Made by a program: the position numbers and the translations under genes
Assembly (NCBI RefSeq): GCF_004360225.1
Contig: NZ_SNUA01000016.1
Coordinates: 1 to 64,000 of the forward strand
Length of the DNA: 64,000 bases
Source of the DNA: Alcanivorax sp. 24
GTDB lineage: Bacteria; Pseudomonadota; Gammaproteobacteria; Pseudomonadales; Alcanivoracaceae
Direction of reading: 5' to 3'
The notes under the pieces: model-generated
What the model was told of the DNA's origin: nothing
What the model saw: the letters and a program-made list of their open reading frames with translations, nothing else
Databases searched by the model: none
In this document: one piece after another, positions 37,902-49,611 of the stretch
Numbering within the stretch: the first letter of the stretch is position 1
How the letters are laid out: each line of letters starts with the position of its first letter

Positions 37902-38040
37902 GATTCGCTGGCAAGCGGAGCGCCGCCCGGCCATCTTCCCACAGCGGCTTCGTAGCCTCCTCTGTGTGCTGTCTTGGCCGCGAAGACAGCGCGAGTGCAT
38001 GTCCGCGAAGCCGCTGTGGGAAGCGAGCTTGCTCGCGAAT
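37902..38040. repeat. REP cluster between truA and trpF
   Basis: Three or four REP heads: TTCGCTGGCAAGCGGAGCGC, a TTGGCCGCGAAGACAGC segment, and GTGGGAAGCGAGCTTGCTCG. The first head has the extended arm GGAGCGCCGCCCGGCC. Confidence 0.8.
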
Positions 38041-38145
38041 GGCGTGCCAGACCCGCGCCGCTTTGCTAATATGGACGGTCCCCGCGGGGCAAGCCGCGCC
38101 GCCTTTGGCGCCGTGCTTCGGTCCGCGTTTCCTGATAGGCTTTTG

Positions 38146-38790
38146 ATGAACACACCCCGGGTTAAAATCTGCGGCATTACCCGTCCGGAAGACGCGGTAC
38201 AGGCCGCCCGTGCCGGCGCCGATGCCATCGGCTTGGTGTTTTATCCATCCAGTCCCCGCTACGTGGATCCGCCGCGTGCCGCGCGCATTCTCGCCGCGCT
38301 GCCGCCGTTCGTGACCACGGTGGGCCTGTTCGTCAACGCCGACGCGGGGCTGGTGCGCGAGTACCTGCGTGAGCTGCCCCTGGACATGTTGCAGTTCCAC
38401 GGTGATGAATCGCCGGCCTACGGTGCCGCCTTTCAGCGTCCCTGGATCAAGGCCCTGCGCATGCGTGACGGCGCCGACCCGGCCAGGGTGGCGCGTGAGT
38501 ACGCCGCCGCCGGCGCCCGCGGGTTATTGGTGGACAGCTACGTGCCGGGCACGCCCGGCGGTACCGGCGAACGCTTCGATTGGGGCCTGCTGCCCCGGGA
38601 GTCGGCGTTGCCGTTGATTCTGGCCGGCGGTTTGACACCGGCCAATGTGGCCGAGGCCGTGCGCCAGGTGCGCCCCTGGGGGGTGGACGTAAGCGGCGGC
38701 GTGGAGGTGCGGGCGGTGACCGGTACCACCCTCGGCGGTATCAAGGACCGCCATGCAGTGCGGGCCTTTTTGCGCGCGGCCAGGGCCTGA
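38146..38790 (+). CDS. trpF: Phosphoribosylanthranilate isomerase
   Basis: Tryptophan-pathway TIM-barrel enzyme, 214 aa. The catalytic cysteine is in VKICGITR near the N-terminus, and [24 protein letters not shown] and the phosphate-binding LAGGLTP and DVSGGVE segments are present. The ATG at 38146 gives the canonical start. It is followed by trpB after 71 bp. Confidence 0.97.
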   Translation: MNTPRVKICGITRPEDAVQAARAGADAIGLVFYPSSPRYVDPPRAARILAALPPFVTTVGLFVNADAGLVREYLRELPLDMLQFHGDESPAYGAAFQRPWIKALRMRDGADPARVAREYAAAGARGLLVDSYVPGTPGGTGERFDWGLLPRESALPLILAGGLTPANVAEAVRQVRPWGVDVSGGVEVRAVTGTTLGGIKDRHAVRAFLRAARA

Positions 38791-38861
38791 CCCTTGGATC
38801 GGGCCCTTCGGGCCCGGCGCGACAATCCTGACAGTACGCTATCCCAGACGAGGAGCATGAG

Positions 38862-40073
38862 GTGACTGAACGTCCTGATTACAAGGCATTCCCCGACCAG
38901 CGGGGCCACTTCGGGCAATTCGGCGGACGGTTCGTCTCCGAAACCCTGATGGCCGCTTTGGACGAACTGGAAACCATGTACCGGCGTCTCAAGGATGACC
39001 CCCAGTTCCAGGCCGATTTCGATTACGACCTGGCCCACTACGTGGGGCGTCCTTCGCCGCTGTATCTGGCGGAACGCTGGAGCGAACAGCTCGGCGGCGC
39101 CCGCGTCTGGCTCAAGCGTGAGGATCTCAACCACACCGGCGCCCACAAGGTGAACAACACCATCGGTCAGGCGCTGCTGGCCAGGCACATGGGCAAAAAA
39201 CGGGTGATCGCGGAAACCGGCGCGGGCCAGCACGGGGTCGCCTCCGCCACCGTGGCCGCCCGGCTGGGGCTGGAATGTCACGTGTTCATGGGCGAGGAAG
39301 ACATTCGCCGGCAGCGACTCAATGTCTACCGCATGAAACTGCTCGGCGCCGAAGTGATTCCGGTGACCTCCGGTTCGCGCACCCTCAAGGACGCCATGAA
39401 CGAAGCCATGCGAGACTGGGTCACCAACGTGGACGACACCTTCTACATCATTGGCACCGTGGCCGGGCCGCACCCGTATCCGATGCTGGTGCGGGACTTC
39501 CAGTCGGTGATCGGCCGCGAGGCCCGTGAACAGAGTCTCAAGCAGGCCGGCAAGCTGCCGGACGCGCTGGTGGCTTGTGTCGGCGGCGGCTCCAATGCCA
39601 TTGGCCTGTTCCACCCGTTCCTGGAGGACGAGGGCGTGGCCATGTACGGCGTGGAAGCCGCCGGTGATGGCGTCGACACTGGCCGTCACGCGGCGCCGTT
39701 GAACGCCGGGCGTCCCGGTGTGCTGCATGGCAACCGCACCTATTTGATGGAAGACGAGAACGGCCAGATCATCGAGACCCACTCGGTGTCCGCTGGTCTG
39801 GATTATCCGGGGGTCGGCCCCGAGCACTCCTGGCTCAAGGACATCGGCCGGGTCAATTACGTGGCCGCCGATGACCAGGAAGCGCTGGCCGCGTTCCGGG
39901 AACTGACCCGGGTGGAGGGCATCATGCCGGCGCTGGAATCCGCCCACGCGCTGGCCTATGCGCGCAAGCTGGCGCCCACCATGGGCGCGGATCAGAATCT
40001 CATCGTCAATCTGTCCGGACGGGGTGACAAGGATATCCTGACCGTGGCCGACATCGACGGCATCGAGTTTTGA
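38862..40073 (+). CDS. trpB: Tryptophan synthase beta chain
   Basis: Condenses indole with serine using PLP. It has 403 aa with the PLP lysine K96 in [27 protein letters not shown], and the phosphate-binding [10 protein letters not shown]. The GTG start at 38862 follows GAGGAGCATGAG and gives the usual N-terminus. The spacing to trpA is 11 bp, so the subunits are made from one message. Confidence 0.98.
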   Translation: MTERPDYKAFPDQRGHFGQFGGRFVSETLMAALDELETMYRRLKDDPQFQADFDYDLAHYVGRPSPLYLAERWSEQLGGARVWLKREDLNHTGAHKVNNTIGQALLARHMGKKRVIAETGAGQHGVASATVAARLGLECHVFMGEEDIRRQRLNVYRMKLLGAEVIPVTSGSRTLKDAMNEAMRDWVTNVDDTFYIIGTVAGPHPYPMLVRDFQSVIGREAREQSLKQAGKLPDALVACVGGGSNAIGLFHPFLEDEGVAMYGVEAAGDGVDTGRHAAPLNAGRPGVLHGNRTYLMEDENGQIIETHSVSAGLDYPGVGPEHSWLKDIGRVNYVAADDQEALAAFRELTRVEGIMPALESAHALAYARKLAPTMGADQNLIVNLSGRGDKDILTVADIDGIEF

Positions 40074-40084
40074 GGGGGAATGCC

Positions 40085-40888
40085 ATGAGCCGTATTCAAG
40101 CCTGTTTCGAACAACTGAACACCGATGGCCGCAAGGCGTTGATCCCCTTTATCACCGCCGGTGATCCGAACCGGGACGTGACCGTGCCGGTGATGCACGC
40201 GATGGTGGCGGCTGGCGCCGACATCATCGAGCTCGGGGTGCCGTTCTCCGATCCCATGGCCGATGGCCCGGTGATCCAAAAAGCCTGTGAGCGGGCACTT
40301 GAAGCGGGCACCAGCCTGCATGACGTGCTCGCCATGGTCACCGAGTTCCGTCGCCAGAACGAGGATACTCCGGTGGTGCTGATGGGCTATCTGAACCCGG
40401 TGGAAGCGATGGGTTACGAGACCTTCGCCGACGCCTGCGTCAGCGCCGGCGTGGATGGAGTGCTGTTGGTGGACCTGCCACCGGAGGAATGCGAACAGGT
40501 GGTGCCGCGGTTTCGCCAGCGCGGTGTCGATCTGATCTTCCTGGTGGCGCCGACCACCACCGATGAACGCATTCGCCGTATCGGCGAGGCGGCCAGCGGT
40601 TATCTTTATTATGTCTCCCTGAAGGGCGTTACCGGTGCCGCCTCTCTCAATGTGGAGGAAGTGGCGGCGCGGGTTGAAACAATTCGCAACCTTGCCCAAT
40701 TGCCCATTGGGGTAGGCTTTGGTATCAAAGACGCGGCATCGGCCCAAGCCGTCAGCCGGGTCGCCGATGGCGTGGTGGTGGGCAGCGCGCTGGTCAACCA
40801 GATTGCCGCCAACGCCGGGCAAACCGATGCCATCGCACCGGCGGTGTCGGCGGTGCTGGCCGAGATGCGCTCCGCCATGGACGAATAA
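40085..40888 (+). CDS. trpA: Tryptophan synthase alpha chain
   Basis: Cleaves indole-3-glycerol phosphate to indole, which is channelled to TrpB. The 267-aa TIM barrel has [20 protein letters not shown] with the catalytic Glu/Asp residues, [11 protein letters not shown], and GVGFGIKD. The ATG at 40085 is preceded by GGGGGAAT. accD follows after 67 bp. Confidence 0.98.
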   Translation: MSRIQACFEQLNTDGRKALIPFITAGDPNRDVTVPVMHAMVAAGADIIELGVPFSDPMADGPVIQKACERALEAGTSLHDVLAMVTEFRRQNEDTPVVLMGYLNPVEAMGYETFADACVSAGVDGVLLVDLPPEECEQVVPRFRQRGVDLIFLVAPTTTDERIRRIGEAASGYLYYVSLKGVTGAASLNVEEVAARVETIRNLAQLPIGVGFGIKDAASAQAVSRVADGVVVGSALVNQIAANAGQTDAIAPAVSAVLAEMRSAMDE

Positions 40889-40955
40889 GCCGGTGCCGTA
40901 TTCGCTTGGTGACAAGCGGGTCCCATAAAGCGGGTCAAACACAAGGGTCTAGGTA

Positions 40956-41840
40956 ATGAGCAACAACTGGCTGGAAAAGATTCTGCCCGCGGTTCGTCGG
41001 CCGCAGGAAAACCGTCGCAACAGCGTGCCGGAAGGTCTGTGGCGAAAATGCCCACGCTGTGACAGCGCCTTGTACCGGCCGGAACTGGAGCGCAACCTGG
41101 ATGTGTGCCCCAAGTGCGAACACCATATGCGTATTGGGGCCCGCAAACGCCTGAAGCTGTTCCTGGATGAAGGCGTCACCTCCGAGATCGGTGCCGAACT
41201 GGCGCCGGAGGACCGGCTCAAGTTCAAGGATTCCAAGAAGTACAAGGACCGCCTCACCGGCGCGCAGAAGGACACCGGCGAAAAAGACGCTCTGGTGGCT
41301 TTGAAGGGCAAACTGCACGGCCTGCCGCTGGTGGCCTGCGCCTTTGAATTCCGCTTCATGGGCGGGTCCATGGGCTCGGTGGTGGGCGAGCGTTTCGTGC
41401 GCGCGGTGGAAGTGTGCCTGGAACAGCGACTGCCGCTGGTGTGCTTCTCCGCCAGTGGCGGCGCGCGCATGCAGGAAGGTCTGTTTTCCCTGATGCAGAT
41501 GGCCAAGACCTCGGCCGCTCTGGAACGCTTGCGCGAAGCCGGGCTGCCGTTCATCTCGGTACTCACCGATCCGGTTTATGGCGGCGTTTCCGCGTCCCTG
41601 GCCATGCTGGGCGATATCAACGTGGCCGAGCCCAACGCTCTGATCGGCTTCGCCGGCCCGCGGGTGATCGAGCAGACCGTGCGGCAAAAGCTGCCGGAAG
41701 GCTTCCAGCGCAGTGAGTTCCTGCTTGAGCATGGCGCCATCGACATGATCGTGCCGCGTCTGCAAATGCGCGACACTCTGCATCGTCTTCTCGCCAGCAT
41801 GACCGGAGCACCGGCGCCCCTGCCTCTGTCCGACGAATGA
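40956..41840 (+). CDS. accD: Acetyl-CoA carboxylase carboxyltransferase subunit beta
   Basis: Transfers carboxyl to acetyl-CoA for fatty-acid synthesis as part of the AccA/AccD complex. The 294-aa protein has an N-terminal zinc ribbon (Cys32, Cys35, Cys51, Cys54) and the crotonase-like carboxyltransferase fold with [12 protein letters not shown] and [11 protein letters not shown]. The ATG at 40956 is standard. Its stop overlaps the folC start by four bases (ATGA). Confidence 0.98.
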   Translation: MSNNWLEKILPAVRRPQENRRNSVPEGLWRKCPRCDSALYRPELERNLDVCPKCEHHMRIGARKRLKLFLDEGVTSEIGAELAPEDRLKFKDSKKYKDRLTGAQKDTGEKDALVALKGKLHGLPLVACAFEFRFMGGSMGSVVGERFVRAVEVCLEQRLPLVCFSASGGARMQEGLFSLMQMAKTSAALERLREAGLPFISVLTDPVYGGVSASLAMLGDINVAEPNALIGFAGPRVIEQTVRQKLPEGFQRSEFLLEHGAIDMIVPRLQMRDTLHRLLASMTGAPAPLPLSDE

Positions 41841-43093
41841 GCGATCCGCAGTCTTGGCTCGAACGCATCGAGCGGCTCCACCCCAGCGAAATCGAGCTGG
41901 GGCTGGAGCGTTTGCGTCGTGTCGCCGGAGACCTGGGCGTAGGCACTCTGCCGATGCCGGTAATCACCGTGGCCGGTACCAACGGCAAGGGTTCGGTGGT
42001 GCGCCTGCTGACCGCCATGGCGGAGGCCGCCGGGCTGCGCTGCTGTGTTTATACCTCCCCCCATTTGCTGCGTTTCAACGAACGTATCCGGCTCCCCGAC
42101 GGCCCCGCCTCGGACCGGGCGCTTTGTCAGGCGTTCGAAGCGGTGGAGCGGGGGCGTGGCGATACCGCGCTGACTTATTTCGAGTTCACCACCCTGGCTG
42201 GTTTGTGGCTGTTCCAGCGTAGTGACGCGGATTTGTGCATCCTTGAAGTTGGACTGGGTGGGCGCTTGGACGCGGTCAATCTGATCGACGCCGACGTGTC
42301 GGTGGTGACTTCGGTGGGGCTGGACCATCTGGATTGGCTCGGTGACAGCCGCGAGGCGATTCTGCGGGAAAAAATCGGCATCGGCCGGGCCGGCCGGCCA
42401 CTGGTTTACGGTGAATTGGCGGCGCCCTCGAATCTGGACTCGGAACTGGCGGCGCTGGCGGCCTTGCCGCTCAGGGCGGGGCGGGAGTTCACGCTGGGCG
42501 ACGGGGAAGTGACCGTGCGTGACGGCGACGGGCAACGCCGCTACCGGATACCGGAGCCGGCGCGTCTGGGCAATGACAACCTGGCCACCGCGATCCAGGC
42601 ACTGGCCGCGGCGGGTCTGGCACCGGCCCCGCCTGTTCCGGCCCGGGTGGTGGACACCGGCCTGACCGGTCGTTGCGACCAGCGCCGTTTCCAAGGCATC
42701 GAGTGCATTCTCGATGTCGGCCACAACCTGGAAGCACTGACCCGACTGCGGCGGCGGTTGCCGTCCTGTACCGGCCGCCGCCGGCTGGTGCTGGGCATGA
42801 TGGCGGACAAACCGGTGGAGCAGGTCGTGGCCCTGTTCGCCAGCGAGCCGCTGGAATGGTATCTGTGCCGGCCGGATCTGCCTCGCGCCGCCACCGTGGA
42901 AAGGTTGGCGTCGGCGCTATCGGAAACCACCTCACGGGACGGAGCGGTCCATCTTTGCGGCAGTGTCGCCGAAGCACTGGAAGCGGCGGTGAATGACAGC
43001 AATACTGGCGATCAGGTGGTGATCGTGGGATCCTTCTACACTGTGGCTGAAGCCCTGACGGTGATTGAAGCGGCGCCCGCGCCGCGCCGCTAG
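41837..43093 (+). CDS. folC: Bifunctional folylpolyglutamate/dihydrofolate synthase
   Basis: ATP-dependent addition of glutamate to dihydropteroate and folates. The 418-aa Mur-ligase-like protein has the P-loop TNGKGS at 48-53, [12 protein letters not shown], and [25 protein letters not shown] segment lies in the C-terminal domain. The start overlaps the accD stop, and the accD-folC-dedD-cvpA-purF order is classical. Confidence 0.96.
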   Translation: MSDPQSWLERIERLHPSEIELGLERLRRVAGDLGVGTLPMPVITVAGTNGKGSVVRLLTAMAEAAGLRCCVYTSPHLLRFNERIRLPDGPASDRALCQAFEAVERGRGDTALTYFEFTTLAGLWLFQRSDADLCILEVGLGGRLDAVNLIDADVSVVTSVGLDHLDWLGDSREAILREKIGIGRAGRPLVYGELAAPSNLDSELAALAALPLRAGREFTLGDGEVTVRDGDGQRRYRIPEPARLGNDNLATAIQALAAAGLAPAPPVPARVVDTGLTGRCDQRRFQGIECILDVGHNLEALTRLRRRLPSCTGRRRLVLGMMADKPVEQVVALFASEPLEWYLCRPDLPRAATVERLASALSETTSRDGAVHLCGSVAEALEAAVNDSNTGDQVVIVGSFYTVAEALTVIEAAPAPRR

Positions 43094-43218
43094 AACCGCT
43101 GGCGTGCCGGAGCGCTGGAATAGCCCGGCGGCTCCGGGCCGCCCCCTCCGGGGCTGGCCCGCCCGAGCCCGCGACCACCTGATGCTGGACCTTTAATTCG
43201 CGCAAGGAGCCTTCGTAC

Positions 43219-43854
43219 GTGCACCCCCGCACCCGCCATCGCTTGATTGGCCTGTTGTTGCTGCTTCTGCTGGCGGCGATTCTCGCTCCGCTGGTATTGC
43301 GATCCCCGGACCAGGTCCGGGTGGCGCTGGACATGACCCTGCCGGAGGCGCCGATGCTGGAAACCACCGAGCTGGAACCGGTCATCGACGAACAGGAGCA
43401 GGAAAGCCTGGAGCGGGAAATCGAAGCGGATCAACAGGCCGTGGCTGACGCTGGCCAGGCGGAGCTGGAGACTCCCTTACCCGAAGAACGGGACGACAAG
43501 GCCGAGGCGGCGTCCGGCGATCAGGTCGAACCCCGCCCTGAACCTCAGCCGGACCCCGAACCGGAGCCGGAACCCAAGCCCGCCCCGGCTCAGAACGGCA
43601 CCCTGCCGAAATCGGGTTTTACCGTGCAAGTTGCCAGCTTCAGTGATCAGGCCAACGCCGATGCCCTGGTGGAACGGCTGCGCGAGGCGGGCTACAACGC
43701 CTATTTCCGCACCCAGGAACAGGACGGCAACCGCTGGCAGCGGGTGTTCGTGGGGCCGGAAATCCAGCGCAAGGACGCCGAGGCGATGAAACAACGCCTG
43801 CGCGATGACAAACGCTTCGCCCTCGATGGCCTGGTGCGTACCTTCGTGCCTTAG
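43219..43854 (+). CDS. dedD: SPOR-domain cell-division protein DedD-like
   Basis: A 211-aa bitopic inner-membrane protein: short cytoplasmic N-terminus, one helix at about 9-27 (LIGLLLLLLLAAILAPL), an acidic and proline-rich linker (PEPQPDPEPEPEPKPAPA), and a C-terminal SPOR domain from about 132 (GFTVQVASFSDQANADALVE). SPOR binds denuded peptidoglycan at the septum. The GTG at 43219 has AAGGAG nine bases upstream. Position between folC and cvpA supports dedD. Confidence 0.88.
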   Translation: MHPRTRHRLIGLLLLLLLAAILAPLVLRSPDQVRVALDMTLPEAPMLETTELEPVIDEQEQESLEREIEADQQAVADAGQAELETPLPEERDDKAEAASGDQVEPRPEPQPDPEPEPEPKPAPAQNGTLPKSGFTVQVASFSDQANADALVERLREAGYNAYFRTQEQDGNRWQRVFVGPEIQRKDAEAMKQRLRDDKRFALDGLVRTFVP

Positions 43855-43867
43855 TGATCTCTACAAC

Positions 43868-44006
43868 CGCTGTGGGAGATGGCTTGCCAGCGAATGGAAT
43901 ACGTTCGGGCGTTTGGACTATTCGCGGCCAAGGCCGCTTCCCGCAGCGGCTTTGTAGTTCCCTCCGTGGGAAGCTGGCCGGGCGGCGCTCCGCTTGCCAG
44001 CGAATA
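43868..44006. repeat. REP cluster between dedD and cvpA
   Basis: Three REP heads, GTGGGAGATGGCTTGCCAGC, TTCGCGGCCAAGGCCGCTTC and GTGGGAAGCTGGCCG. The last has the extended arm GGGCGGCGCTCCGCTTGCC. Confidence 0.8.
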
Positions 44007-44115
44007 TGCCCCTATACACATAGGCTCCGACGATGACGTTCATTCACGTTCATCCATGGGCAAGCGCGGGACGCTCTGGTAAACTTTGCCGCCTGTTCCG
44101 CCCACGCCCCATCTC

Positions 44116-44622
44116 ATGACTCTGAATCTGGCAGACGGCATCATCCTGTTCATCATCGCTGTGTCGGCCTTGATCAGCCTCCGCCGCGGTTTCACCCGGG
44201 AAGCCTTTTCTCTGCTGACGTGGGTGGCCGCCTTCGTGGTGGCGCGGTTGTTCAGCCCGGCGCTGGATGCGCTGCTGGTGGATCAGATCGAGACCCCCAG
44301 CCTGCGTTTGGCGGTGGCGTTTGGTGTGCTGTTCGTCCTGACACTGGTGATCGGCGCGCTGATCAATCATTTGCTCGGCGAGTTGGTCCGGGTCACCGGC
44401 CTGAGCGGGACCGACCGGCTACTGGGCATGGTATTCGGCGCCATTCGCGGCGTCCTGCTGGTGGTGGTGCTGGTCGCACTGGGCCGCCAGCTTTTCATCG
44501 AGGATCCCTGGTGGCAGGCGTCGGTACTGGTACCGCATTTCGTCATGCTGGAGAACTGGACCCGCCAGGTGGCCGGGGATCTGCTCACTTATCTCATCAA
44601 CATCAGCGCAAGCTCCAGCTAG
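44116..44622 (+). CDS. cvpA: CvpA family inner-membrane protein
   Basis: A 168-aa protein with four predicted membrane helices and the family segment LISLRRGFTREAFSLLTW. In E. coli cvpA lies upstream of purF and is needed for colicin V production. Later work links it to envelope homeostasis. The ATG at 44116 fits the family start (MTLNLADGIILFIIAVSALI). It lies 15 bp before purF, so the two are cotranscribed. Confidence 0.93.
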   Translation: MTLNLADGIILFIIAVSALISLRRGFTREAFSLLTWVAAFVVARLFSPALDALLVDQIETPSLRLAVAFGVLFVLTLVIGALINHLLGELVRVTGLSGTDRLLGMVFGAIRGVLLVVVLVALGRQLFIEDPWWQASVLVPHFVMLENWTRQVAGDLLTYLINISASSS

Positions 44623-44637
44623 CTCGAGGATAAGCAA

Positions 44638-46161
<1,524 letters not shown>

Positions 46162-46178
46162 GGTGAACCGAGTACATC

Positions 46179-47390
46179 ATGAGCGATTTTTCTGATCCAA
46201 ACGAACTGCATACCGATACACTGGCGATTCGCTGGGCGCAGTTACGTACCGATCAGATGTCGCACTCGGAGCCGCTGTTTCTTACCTCCAGCTTTGTCTA
46301 TGACAGCGCCGCCCAGGCGGCGGCGCGGTTCTCCGGCGAGGAGCCGGGCAACGTTTACACCCGCTTCACCAATCCCACCGTGGCGGCGTTCGAACAGCGC
46401 CTGGCCGCCATGGAAAGAGCGGAGAAGGGCGTGGCCCTGGCTTCCGGCATGGCCGCCATCAGCAGCACGTTCTTCGCGCTGCTGGCCCCGGGCGATCACA
46501 TCGTCAGCTCCCGCAGTGTGTTCGGCACCACCAATGTGGTGTTCGACCGCTACCTGAAGAAATTCCAGGTCGAGACCACCATGGTGGACCTGGCGGACCT
46601 GGAGCAATGGCGTGCCGCGATCCGCCCGGAAACCAAGGTGCTGTTCCTGGAGACGCCGTCCAACCCGCTTTCCGAAGTCGGTGATATTCCGGCCCTGGCC
46701 AAATTGGCCCACGACAACGGCGCCATTCTTATCGTCGATAACTGTTTCTGCACGCCGGCCTTGCAAAAGCCACTGGCGCTCGGCGCGGATCTGGTGATCC
46801 ACAGTGCCACCAAGTATCTGGACGGCCAGGGGCGCTGCCTGGGTGGCGCCGTGGTGGGCCCTGCTGATCTGGTGGATCAGGTTCATGGCTTCGTCCGCTC
46901 CGCCGGACCGAGCATGAGCCCGTTCAACGCCTGGGTATTTCTCAAGGGGTTGGAGACCCTGGGCATCCGCATGCAGGCCCATTCCCGCAATACGCTGGAG
47001 CTGGCCGAATGGCTGGAACAGCAGCCGGGCATCGCGCGCGTGCACTACGCCGGACTCAAATCCCACCCGCAGCATGAACTGGCGGCGCGTCAGCAGAGCG
47101 GCTTTGGCGCGGTACTGGCGATTGAAGTGGAAGACAGCGACGGCAACCGGGACCGCCAGGCCGCCTGGCGTTTCATCGACGGCACCCGGCTGATCTCGAT
47201 CACCGCCAACCTCGGCGATACCAAATCCACCATCACCCATCCGGGCAGCACCACCCACGGGCGGGTGGCGGAAGAAGACAAACAACGGGCCGGCATCACG
47301 GAAAACCTGATCCGTATTGCGGTAGGCTTGGAGGATGTGGCGGACCTGAAAGCGGATCTGTCCTTGGGGCTGAAAATGCTTGGGTTCTAG
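46179..47390 (+). CDS. metZ: O-succinylhomoserine sulfhydrylase
   Basis: PLP enzyme that makes homocysteine directly from O-succinylhomoserine and sulfide. The 403-aa protein is of the Cys/Met metabolism family with YTRFTNPTVAAFEQRLAAME, LFLETPSNPL and the PLP-lysine segment IHSATKYLDGQGRCLGG. Position directly after purF matches Pseudomonas metZ and separates it from metB or metC homologues. Confidence 0.93.
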   Translation: MSDFSDPNELHTDTLAIRWAQLRTDQMSHSEPLFLTSSFVYDSAAQAAARFSGEEPGNVYTRFTNPTVAAFEQRLAAMERAEKGVALASGMAAISSTFFALLAPGDHIVSSRSVFGTTNVVFDRYLKKFQVETTMVDLADLEQWRAAIRPETKVLFLETPSNPLSEVGDIPALAKLAHDNGAILIVDNCFCTPALQKPLALGADLVIHSATKYLDGQGRCLGGAVVGPADLVDQVHGFVRSAGPSMSPFNAWVFLKGLETLGIRMQAHSRNTLELAEWLEQQPGIARVHYAGLKSHPQHELAARQQSGFGAVLAIEVEDSDGNRDRQAAWRFIDGTRLISITANLGDTKSTITHPGSTTHGRVAEEDKQRAGITENLIRIAVGLEDVADLKADLSLGLKMLGF

Positions 47391-47402
47391 AAGAAAGCCA
47401 TC

Positions 47403-47660
47403 GTGGTCCGTGGACCACTGGTGTCCCACAGATGTGGAACAGGCGGCTTACACGCAACACGCTGGCACGCCTACACGCTGATTCGCTGCCAAGGCAGCTT
47501 CCCACAGAGGACGCTACGGAGCCGCTGTGGGAAGCTGCCTTGGCAGCGAATACAGCGCGATTTCATATCTCCAAGACCAATAGACTGGCCACGGCCATGG
47601 ATTCCTCGGTCAAACCTTAGAACCATCAAAATTTGTGGGACAGCAATGGTCCGTGGACCG
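47403..47660. mobile_element. Inverted-repeat-bounded element with REPIN
   Basis: Left arm 47403-47432 (GTGGTCCGTGGACCAC then TGTCCCACAGA). The right arm 47632-47660 is its imperfect complement (TTTGTGGGACAG then GGTCCGTGGACC). Inside lie a CACGCAACACGC fragment (47449-47478) and a REPIN (47480-47551). It fills most of the 341-bp gap between metZ and moxR. Its ends are a third type, unlike the heptamer or AT-rich ends. Confidence 0.55.
47480..47551. repeat. REPIN between metZ and moxR
   Basis: TTCGCTGCCAAGGCAGCTTC and GTGGGAAGCTGCCTTGGCAG are a nearly perfect palindromic pair around ACAGAGGACGCTACGG. Confidence 0.88.
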
Positions 47661-47731
47661 CTCCCGGTATTTTAACGTGCTCCTGATTTGGGGGGAGCGC
47701 CATTTTAAGAAACAACCACAAGGCCGTACCC

Positions 47732-48640
47732 ATGCAGGCACTGGAAAAAGCCCTGGCCCAGGTGGGCCGGGTGGTATTGGGGAAACCGGAACAAATCAAA
47801 CTGGCCCTGGCCTGCATGCTTGCCGGCGGCCATCTGTTGATCGAAGACCTGCCCGGCATGGGCAAGACCACGCTGGCTCAGGCTCTGGCGCGGGTCTTCC
47901 GGCTGGATTACCGGCGGGTTCAGTTCACCAGTGACATGCTGCCGGCGGACATTCTCGGGGTGTCCGTATTCGACCCGGACAGCCGTGAATTCACCCTCCG
48001 GGAAGGGCCGGTATTCACACAACTGCTGCTGGCCGACGAGATCAACCGTGCCACGCCCAAAACCCAGGGGGCGTTGCTGGAGGCCATGGAAGAGCAGCAG
48101 GTATCGCTCGATGGTCTGACCCGGCCGCTGCCTGACCCCTTCTTTGTCGTGGCCACGCAGAACCCGGTGACCCAGGCCGGCACCTTCGTCCTGCCGGAAT
48201 CCCAACTGGACCGCTTTTTGATGCGCATTTCGCTGGGCTATCCGTCACCGGAAGTGGAGCGGGATCTGCTCGCCGGCGGCGACCAGCGTGATCGGGTAAG
48301 GCAACTGGAGTCGGTGATCGAGCCGTCGGGGCTGCGCAAACTCTGCCGCTTCGTCGATCAGTTGCGCGCCACCCGGGAGCTGATCGACTACGTGCAACGC
48401 TTGCTGGAGGCCACCCGCGCCGACAGCCGGTTTGTCGCCGGTCTTTCACCCCGTGCCGGTTTGGGGTTGCTGCGCGCCGCCCGTGCCTGGGCGTTGCTGC
48501 ATGGCCGTGACTATGTGCTGCCGGAAGATGTGCAGTCGGTCTGGGCGGCGGTGGCGGAACACCGGCTGCAACCCCGTGAAGGCGGCAACGTGGCGGCGAT
48601 GACCCAGTCCCTGTTGCAGACCGTGCCGGTGGTGCGCTGA
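47732..48640 (+). CDS. MoxR-family AAA+ ATPase
   Basis: A 302-aa AAA+ protein, probably a chaperone-like ATPase for the proteins encoded downstream. Walker A is GMGKTT (42-47), Walker B LLADEIN with ADEIN at 101-105, followed by RATPKTQGALLEAMEE. Sensor segments VVATQNPVTQAG and LPESQLDRFLMRI are present. First gene of a three-gene set with a DUF58 protein and a transglutaminase, an arrangement found widely in proteobacteria. Confidence 0.93.
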   Translation: MQALEKALAQVGRVVLGKPEQIKLALACMLAGGHLLIEDLPGMGKTTLAQALARVFRLDYRRVQFTSDMLPADILGVSVFDPDSREFTLREGPVFTQLLLADEINRATPKTQGALLEAMEEQQVSLDGLTRPLPDPFFVVATQNPVTQAGTFVLPESQLDRFLMRISLGYPSPEVERDLLAGGDQRDRVRQLESVIEPSGLRKLCRFVDQLRATRELIDYVQRLLEATRADSRFVAGLSPRAGLGLLRAARAWALLHGRDYVLPEDVQSVWAAVAEHRLQPREGGNVAAMTQSLLQTVPVVR

Positions 48641-48666
48641 CCGGCGTCGAGCGAAGGAGGGCGGCC

Positions 48667-49611
48667 ATGCTAAAACGCGCCTGGCAACACTGGTTGGCCC
48701 GACGTCTGCCCCGTGACCATCAGGTGCAACTGAACCAGCGCCGTATCTTCATCCTGCCCAGCGGTTACGGTGTGCTGTATCTGGTGGTGGCGCTGCTGTT
48801 GTTTCTCGGCGGTGTCAATTACGAGAACAACCTGATTCTGGCACTGTGCTTCCTGATGGTGTCGTTATTCGTGATGGGCATCCTGCATACTTTCCGCAAT
48901 CTTTCTGGTTTGACCCTGCGCGCTGGCGCCGCCCGTAATGGCTTTGTCGGCGGGCACGGTGGTCTGGCGGTGGTGCTGGTGTCCCAGGGACAGCCGCACC
49001 GCAGTGTATGGCTGAGCTGGCCGGGGCAGGATGCCCAGGAAGTCAGCCTGGAAACCGGAGAAGAGAAAACCGTTTGGTTGAATCTGGCGCTGCCCCGCCG
49101 TGGTCCGGTCTGGTCGCACCGGTTGCGGGTGGAAAGCCGTTATCCGTTGGGCCTGTTGCGGGCCTGGTCGTTGGTGGAGCTGGAGCACCATTGTCTGGCC
49201 TGGCCCAGACCCCGGGAGGAGGCCGCTTCGCCCTGGGAGGGTAGCGGTGGTACCGGTGGTGTCGGCCGCCATGGCAGCGAAGCTTTCCAGGGGTTGCGTG
49301 CCTACGTGCTGGGGGATTCGCTGCGCCAGGTGGACTGGAAAGGTTACGCACGTGGACGCGGCATGAACACCAAGCTGTTTGATGCCGAGGAGGGCGAACG
49401 GCTCTGGCTTGGCTACGAGCGCCTGGAAGGCCTGCCCGAGGAGCAGCGCCTGGCGTTGCTATGCCATTGGGTGTTGCTGTTGAGCGAGGCCGGCCAACCC
49501 TTTGGTTTGCGTCTGCCCGGCGTGATGCTGGCGCCGGGCGGTGGTGATGAACATCGGCTGCGGGCTCTGGATTTGCTGGCACTGCACGGCAGCGAAGGAG
49601 GGCCGCGCTGA
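48667..49611 (+). CDS. DUF58 domain protein
   Basis: A 314-aa protein with two membrane helices in the N-terminal quarter (YGVLYLVVALLLFLGGVNY and NLILALCFLMVSLFVMGILH) and the DUF58 core (SEAFQGLRAYVLGDSLRQVD then WKGYARGRGMNTKLF). DUF58 is a von Willebrand-A-like module that usually partners with MoxR ATPases. Starts 26 bp after moxR. Its TGA shares one base with the next ATG. Confidence 0.9.
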   Translation: MLKRAWQHWLARRLPRDHQVQLNQRRIFILPSGYGVLYLVVALLLFLGGVNYENNLILALCFLMVSLFVMGILHTFRNLSGLTLRAGAARNGFVGGHGGLAVVLVSQGQPHRSVWLSWPGQDAQEVSLETGEEKTVWLNLALPRRGPVWSHRLRVESRYPLGLLRAWSLVELEHHCLAWPRPREEAASPWEGSGGTGGVGRHGSEAFQGLRAYVLGDSLRQVDWKGYARGRGMNTKLFDAEEGERLWLGYERLEGLPEEQRLALLCHWVLLLSEAGQPFGLRLPGVMLAPGGGDEHRLRALDLLALHGSEGGPR

